From contig QNQO01000640.1 of NCBI GenBank assembly GCA_003290165.1, positions 248,001 through 312,000 on the forward strand: 64,000 bases of DNA, written 5' to 3'. Positions 58,119 through 64,000 of this stretch are shown here, in pieces. Source of the stretch: Berberis thunbergii. Lineage: Eukaryota > Streptophyta > Magnoliopsida > Ranunculales > Berberidaceae. The notes below the pieces were generated by a model. It saw nothing but the letters and a program-made list of their open reading frames with translations, made no database searches and was not told the DNA's origin. The stretch's first letter is position 1, and each line of letters begins with the position of its first letter. The position numbers and the translations under genes are program-made.

Positions 58119-59898
58119 TGTTGCGCCTTATTGCGGAAGCCGGTAGACACCAACAATTGCACACAAGTACCACAAGGATCCAATCAATTCAATAGAGCAA
58201 GTAGTAATTAAAGTAATTAGAGAAAAATTAAGAACATACCACAAGAGACACAAGGTTTACGTGGTTTAGCAAATTGCCTACGTCCACGGTGAGGTGATTC
58301 CACTATATTCAAGAACAAGGTACAAGAAGATGACAATTCTCACACAATCTCTCAACAAGAGATGAAACAATTCAAGGAATTATCTTCACACAATCTCTCA
58401 ACAAGAGATGAAACAATTTCTGCAATTGTCTTTCTCTATTCCCTGTGCTTCACAGTTTTTCTACATGGAATCATCTTTTTAAAAACACCTATAGTTCCTA
58501 GTATATATAGGAACAACAGTTTCTTGTTTCGCAGCAGTTTCCTGTTTCCTAGAATTTATTTCCTGTTCAAAAAACAGTTTCTAGAAGTCCAAACAGTTAT
58601 TCCTATTTCAAACAGGAGTCCAAACAGTTTTCTGTTTCAAACAGGTTTCCTATTTCACAAAACAGTTATGTGTCCTATATTCCTGTTTGTGAAACAGTTT
58701 CATGTTGTTTCCTGTTTCACAATTCTCCACCTCGGCAAATTTTTTTATAAGGAAAAAATGAGCCGAAACAAGGCATAAGAATAAACTGATCAACACTCCA
58801 TCATAGCTTTGTCACCTCATGAAACCGCCCCGAAGGGCAACGCCCCAAAAAGCCCTCAATCAACATGAGTCAATGTGGAGTAAGTCCAAACAATGTTGGA
58901 ACTTAACTCCAGGAACAACCTTTGTCAACATATCAGCAGGGTTGTCTTTTGTGTGTACTTTCACCAAAGACACATCATCATTCTCAATTTCATACTTCTC
59001 CACATGTACCTTGCTCACCTTGGATGTCATTGCAAACAAAACCTGTGACTTTCTAGACAAGAAGTTTCACTACGGTTTTTCTTCCAACAACTTGTGCACA
59101 AACAAACCCTAGCACTTTTGAATCTTCACAATCTTGAGTAGAACAATTCAAGATCAATTTCCCTTAGTGCTCTGATATCAATTGTTGCACCTTATTGCGG
59201 AAGTGGGTAGACACCAATTGTTGCACACAAGTACCACAAGGATCCAATCAATTAAATAGAGCAACTAGCAATGAAAGAAATTAGAGAAAATTAAGAACAT
59301 ACCACAAGAGACACAAGGTTTACGTAGTTCAGCAATTGCCTACGTCCACAGTGAGATGATTCCACTATATTCAAGAACAAGGTACAAGAAGATGACAATT
59401 CTCACACAATCTCTCAACAAGAGATGAAACAATTCAAGAAATTATCTTCACACAATCTCTCAACAAGAGATGAAACAATTTCAGCAATTGTCTTTCTCTA
59501 TTCCCTGTGCTTCACAGTTTCTCTACATAGAATCACCTAAAAACAAAACACCTATAGTTCACAGTATATATAGGAACAACAGTTTCCTGTTTCGCAGCAG
59601 TTTCATGTTTCCTAGAATTTATTTCCTGTTTCGCAGCAGTTTCATGTTTCCTAGAATTTATTTCCTGTTCAAAAAACAGTTTCTAGAAGTCCAAACAGTT
59701 ATTCCTATTTCAAACAAGAGTCCAAACAGTTTTCTGTTTCAAACAGGTTTCCTATTTTACAAAACAGTTATGTGTCCTATTCCTGTTTGTGAAACAGTTT
59801 CATGTTGTTTCCTGTTTCACAATTCTCCACCTTTCACAAAATAGTTATGTGTCCTATTCCTGTTTGTGAAACAGTTTCATGTTGTTTCCTGTTTCACA
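58119..59898 (-). mobile_element. Internally deleted copia element with two LTRs and 5-bp TSD
   Basis: Target duplication AATAT lies at 58114-58118 and 59899-59903. The 3' LTR is 58119-58721 (603 bp). The 5' LTR is 59183-59821, with an internal duplication of about 40 bp and a further 77-bp duplicated LTR tip to 59898. On the minus strand the 5' LTR is followed by TGATATCAGAGC, a tRNA-Met-type primer site. The internal region is only about 460 bp and ends in a GGTGGAGAA purine tract. Its short frame fuses a gag-like start (MTSKVSKVHVEKYE) to the end of RNase H (VHTKDNPADMLTKVVPG), so nearly all of gag-pol is gone. The paralogous site near 16262 (TATAAAAGTATCGACC) is empty. Confidence 0.92.
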
Positions 59899-60011
59899 AA
59901 TATGGACCAGAGAATTTATTGGTTGAGGCAGTGATAATTTGAGCCTATAGGTTTCTATGTTATGAAGGTGAAATCCTCGATGTTTAATATATATCTTTTC
60001 ATTGACAACAG

Positions 60012-60201
60012 AGTGTTTACCAGCAAAATGGAAGTATTTTCTTTGGTACAAGCGTTAAGGCAGCAACCTCATGTGAACAGGGTAAGAAATTCTATTATGC
60101 ATTCAGGAAAATTCTATTTAATTTATAACTATTTATCCATTGCGATTTCTTTTGTTTGTTGTTCATGTTGGTCAGGAAGCCTAGATTTGGCCAAAGGCTG
60201 A
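60012..60201 (+). pseudogene. Two putative terminal exons of an unidentified gene
   Basis: Exon 60012-60081 has a CAG acceptor and a GGTAAGAA donor. Exon 60176-60201 follows GGTCAG. Joined in phase they read through YQQNGSIFFGTSVKAATSC and end SLDLAKG then stop. I do not recognise the protein. The copy at 16403 is frameshifted. The gene would converge on the coiled-coil gene in the paralogous block. No upstream exons are seen, and an intronless alternative frame (59962-60201) is also open, so the call is weak. Confidence 0.3.
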
Positions 60202-60759
60202 GCTACAAAAGATGAATTCTGCTCGATATCAGGGATGCTCTTTTGATAAAGGATACCCTCACCATCAAATCAAGCTGGTCATGGACACTATTTATTGATC
60301 TAATAGCTACTTTGCATGATTGTTTGAGGCAGAACTCTTCTTTTCAGTGATTTACCTGAACTGTTAATATAAAATTGATGTTATAACAACGAAATTCCTG
60401 AAATGATGTGGTGTTATTTATATAGCATGTTAATGAGACTGGTATGTCCCTCCTGAAGTTGATGGTTTATCACATTTTTTAACACATTGCCAGTGTACTA
60501 AGTGGTATTCTCTTAAATTTGTTAAATTCAAAGCTACAGTTGGCAGTAACCTGGGATAATTACTACTGATACTTGGTTTTCAACATGAGTTAACCCCGAC
60601 AGGACTCGGTCTTAAAAGAAATACACCATTACACAGACTAATATAACTGTTGTACCATATCTACCATTTTGAGTAGCAAATTTTAGCTACAGAGGATTAA
60701 AAAAGTACCAAGAAAACACTACTCACTGAGAATTTCCTGTAGATGATAATAACAGAATG
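60202..60759. repeat. Copy of the 16.58-17.14 kb spacer
   Basis: Colinear with the spacer between the exon pair and the coiled-coil gene (AACATGAGYTAACCC, AGGACTCGGTCTTAAAAG). No gene. Confidence 0.7.
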
Positions 60760-61240
60760 AGTTATTCCATTGACTGTGCAAGCTCTGGGATTTATGTGTT
60801 GGTGACTGATCATTTAACAGAAGAATGTTAGTCTATTATAAACCAATGTCAATTGATTTTTTTTTCTATTGATAAAACAATGAGTATGCATTTGCTAAAG
60901 TTACTGTTCTGCTTGAGATTTCACTTCAATCATAGCATATATTAGCCAGGAGAAGGCAGTTCATTCTATTGTCATATTGTTTGCTCGTTTATTATCATTC
61001 CGGATTTTAGCAACTCTATTAGCATACAGTAATATATGAAGTAGGTCGTGAAAATTTATAAGTTGAATATTGCTATTATTTGTTGAATTCCTATTAAAAA
61101 GTTTTTCTTCTTCTTTTGGTGATATTTTATTTCCTGTAACAATTAAGTGCCAGATCTATCTTATGTTTTGTGCATTTTTTGCTACATGGAACGCAAAACC
61201 CAAGTGCCCTTCTACTGTTTCTCTACTTCGATATTTCAAG
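60760..61240 (-). pseudogene. Relic of exon 4 and intron 3 of the coiled-coil gene
   Basis: This matches 17162-17710. Exon 4 has lost 51 bp in its middle. The remaining part reads VTNT then TAA in the frame that gives VTKTSIPELAE in the intact gene. The match continues through intron 3 until GATATTTCAAG at 61240, where the gypsy element begins. Exons 1-3 are not in this copy. Confidence 0.82.
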
Positions 61241-64000
61241 AGAAGCGAGTTGACACTCGTTTTGATAAGCTGTTCCAGCTCATTCAAAGCCAAATAAACA
61301 CCATTCCTGCGATAGGGCCGAGCTCTTCTTCCACACCCAATTCAGGAGCTACCAATCCCAGATCCAGTTCCCAAAATCATTGGGAGCAGCCAGGTATATT
61401 CCCTCGAATCCGTAAATTGGATTTCCATGTGTTTGATGGAACAAACCCAAGGTCATGGGTTAAAAAATGCAATCGATATTTCTCCTTCTTCCAAGTAGCA
61501 GAAGAGAGTAAGGTCAGTATGGCATCAATCCATTTAATAGGGAAAGCAGATACGTGGTTTCTTGACTATCAAATAGGCAACGAAATGCTTCAATGGAACC
61601 TGTTTATTCATGATTTGTGTGAACTGTTTGAGGATTCAACCCTAGACAACTACGTGGACTCTTTTAACAAGATACACCAAGAAGGAACCGTGATGGAATA
61701 TTACGAACAATTCGAAGAGTTGAAGTCCATTATGCTGTCACATAATAAACACTTGGATGAGCACTACTTCGTGCTAAGTTTCCTAAGTGGACTAGGGCCA
61801 GAAGTTTAGTCCCTTGTACAATTATTCAAACCTACTACCCTAACTCAAGCCCTGTCACTTGCTAGCATGCATGAGGCCACCTCTCCCAAGCCTCACCACA
61901 CCAAGTATGGCAATCCTAACACAATGACTAGGCAAACACATCACTCACCAAATTCATACCCCAATTACTCCACAAATCACTCCACCTATCACTCACCTAG
62001 TACATATAGCACCAGCAGAAACAACTCTCCTGGTAAACCTTACCTAACACCACCAGTCACTTACAATTTCAGTCAACAATATAAACAATCATTTACCTCC
62101 ACCACCTATGGCAACACAAGACCTACAAATGCTATACCTCCTATTAGAAGATTGACCCCATCACAAATGAGGGTGAGGAGGGAGAAGGGTCTCTGTTATA
62201 ACTGCGAGGAGCAGTATAGGCCAGGCCACCTATGTAAACAGCAGCAGCTCTACTTTCTTATTTCAGAGAATGAATCGGTAGAAGAAGAAGCATATGAGCC
62301 TACATTAGTCACAGAAAATTTGCTCCAAGATATTCCAACCGAGATGGAGGTATCCCTACATGCCATCCATGGTAGTATGGTTATTAACACACTGTTGCTT
62401 AAAGGGTTGATCAAGAGGAAGTCTATATCCATATTAGTGGACACTGGCAACACACATTCGTTCATAGACCCAAGAGTGGTGAAGGACACTAAATGGCCAA
62501 CCATACTTACTCCTCAGATGTTGGTCAAAGTTGCAAATAGTGACCAATTGGTTAGCAATGCTGTCTGTCAACCTTTGAAGTGGACTATGCAGGGAATACA
62601 GTTTGAAGGGACTATCAAGTTACTCCCTCTAGGAGGTTATGACATGGTACTAGGCGAAGATTGGTTGAAACCCTTTGGGGATATTACACTAAACTTACAG
62701 AAGTTACAACTCACCTTGAAAGTCCATGGCAAGATAGTCACCTTGCAAGGAATTTCTGATACATGTGATTTAAATATCATGGAAGGTAAGAACATTCCAA
62801 AAATTATTAAGAAACATGCAAATTCCTTTTTGTGTCATCTATTTTCTATGTCTTCACCTTGTCAACAGGGTCAGCCACCACCTGTAATACAAGATTTGAT
62901 TCATGAGTTCAGGAACATCTTCCAGGAACCCACTACTTTACCACCCCATAGAAACTTCAACCATCACATACCCCTAAAGTCTAGTCATCCCCCTCCTTCC
63001 CAAAACCCTTACAAGGTCCCTTATATAAAGAAATATGTGATTGAAAAATTGGTCCAGGAAATGTTAGCAGCAAGACTTATACAACATTCCCAAAGTCCTT
63101 TTGCTGCCCTAATCCTCCTAGTTCAAAAAAAAGATGGATCATGGAGATTTTGCGAAGATTATAGGAAACTCAATGACATAACCATAAAGGACAAATTTCT
63201 CATGCCTTTGATTGATGAGTTACTAGATGAGTTGCATGGAGCAACATTTTTTCCAAGTTAGACTTGAGATCCGATTACCATCAAATACTTGTCCACCCTA
63301 CAGACATCCATAAAACCGCTTTTAAAACACACCATGGCTACTTTGAGTTTAGAGTGATGCCATTTGGTCTCACAAATGCTCCGGCATCTTTTCAAGCCTT
63401 GATGAACCAAGTCTTCAATCTTTTTTAAAAAAAAATTGTCTTTGTTTTTTTTTGATGACATCTTGGTGTATAGCCCTTCTTTCAATCTTCATTTGGGACA
63501 CTTGCACACTGTTTTTTTTATACTTAGAAAACACCAATTATCTGTCAAATCTTCTAAATGTTCTTTTGCTCAACCAAGACTTGAATATCTTGGGCACATA
63601 GTTAGTGGGCAAGGTGTAGAGGCAAATCCATGCAAAATAGAGGCAATGACAAGTAGCCAATACCCACTACGATTAAACAATTACGGGGTTTCCTTGGTCT
63701 CACAGGTTACTATTGAAAGTTCATCCAAAATTATGACCAAATTGCTCTTCCCTTGACTTCTCTCTTGAAGAATAACCCTTTTCATTGGTCCCCATTAGCT
63801 ACAATAGCTTTTACTCAATTAAAAGAAACTATGTGTAAAGCCCCTGTCTTAGCCCTTCCTGATTTTACTTCTCCTTTTATTATTGAGACCGATGCATGTA
63901 GTAGAGGTGTCAGGGCTGTTCTATCTCAGATGGGTAAACCAATTGTTTTTTTTAGTAAAGCTCTTAGCCCAAAGAACCTTACCCTGTCCACATATGAAAA
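61241..64000 (+). mobile_element. Ty3/gypsy retrotransposon, truncated and frameshifted, running off the window
   Basis: Coding order is gag (RIRKLDFHVFDGTNPRSW, WFLDYQ), a TAG in frame at 61807-61809, zinc knuckle CYNCEEQYRPGHLC, aspartic protease with VDTGNTHSFID, and reverse transcriptase ([25 protein letters not shown]). The catalytic FFDDILVYS motif and the start of RNase H (IETDACSRGV) follow. Frame changes occur near 63250, 63425 and 63660-63760, mostly at T or A homopolymers. The gag begins directly after duplicated host DNA; no LTR, primer site or leader is present on the left. Integrase and the 3' LTR would lie beyond 64000. It is non-functional as seen. Confidence 0.93.

Noticed and set aside
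58362..58778. Open stretches of 124-138 codons within the copia LTRs (also 59470-59844)
   Set aside because: They lie inside LTRs, are repeated because the LTRs are repeated, and consist of tandem CCTGTTTC-like motifs.
1..64000. CRISPR array, operon or bacterial defence system
   Set aside because: No regularly spaced direct repeats with unique spacers. Introns and plant transposons show nuclear plant DNA.

Overview
The window reads as nuclear DNA of a flowering plant, probably a eudicot. The evidence is GT-AG introns, gene fragments of plant-specific families (PLS-class PPR editing factor, R2R3-MYB, DMR6-like 2-oxoglutarate dioxygenase), and plant LINE, copia, gypsy, CACTA, hAT, Mutator-like, TRIM and SINE transposons. 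It is AT-rich and gene-poor. I do not name a species.

Only two loci look like intact protein genes. One (17162-19230, minus) has four exons, a TATA box and a 200-residue basic, helical/coiled-coil product that I do not recognise. The other (32914-34104, minus) has four exons and a 179-residue product with two strong membrane segments. It is the only undamaged member of a family that recurs in pieces at about nine places in the window, in both orientations. The other gene-derived items are remnants: the last two exons of mitochondrial malate dehydrogenase (twice), a 130-bp R2R3-MYB second exon, a DMR6-like first exon with its TATA box, and a frameshifted 3' half of a PPR gene close to MEF9.

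Layout. 1-3.0 kb: repeat module M1, a transposon-protein remnant and a TRIM-like element. 3.1-9.8 kb: two broken membrane-family copies. 10.7-13.8 kb: a 5'-truncated LINE. 14.2-14.8 kb: a short hAT element. 15.4-19.3 kb: M1 again and the coiled-coil gene. 20-24 kb: a hairpin MITE, the PPR pseudogene and the MYB exon. 24-31.8 kb: LTR-like repeats, a 1.44-kb Mutator-like element with a perfect 9-bp target duplication, and MDH exons. 32.6-37.1 kb: the intact membrane gene, three hairpin MITEs and the DMR6-like exon. 37-48.4 kb: LINE remnants, two SINEs and more broken family copies. 48.9-57.4 kb: a rearranged copy of the 24-32 kb block with LTR pieces, a CACTA end, MDH exons and a large palindrome. 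57.4-61.24 kb: a copy of the 15.4-17.7 kb block carrying an internally deleted copia element. 61.24-64 kb: a gypsy element joined to that block without a visible LTR and running off the right edge.

Three processes explain most of the window: segmental duplication of multi-kilobase blocks, transposon insertion into those copies (duplicated blocks often supply the empty site), and decay of gene fragments. The most unusual item is a family of 146-203-bp hairpin MITEs. Five copies each carry a 9-bp target duplication (four perfect pairs of adjacent repeats plus one flanking pair confirmed by an empty site). Their tips are conserved, but their G-rich arms match each other within a copy and differ between copies.
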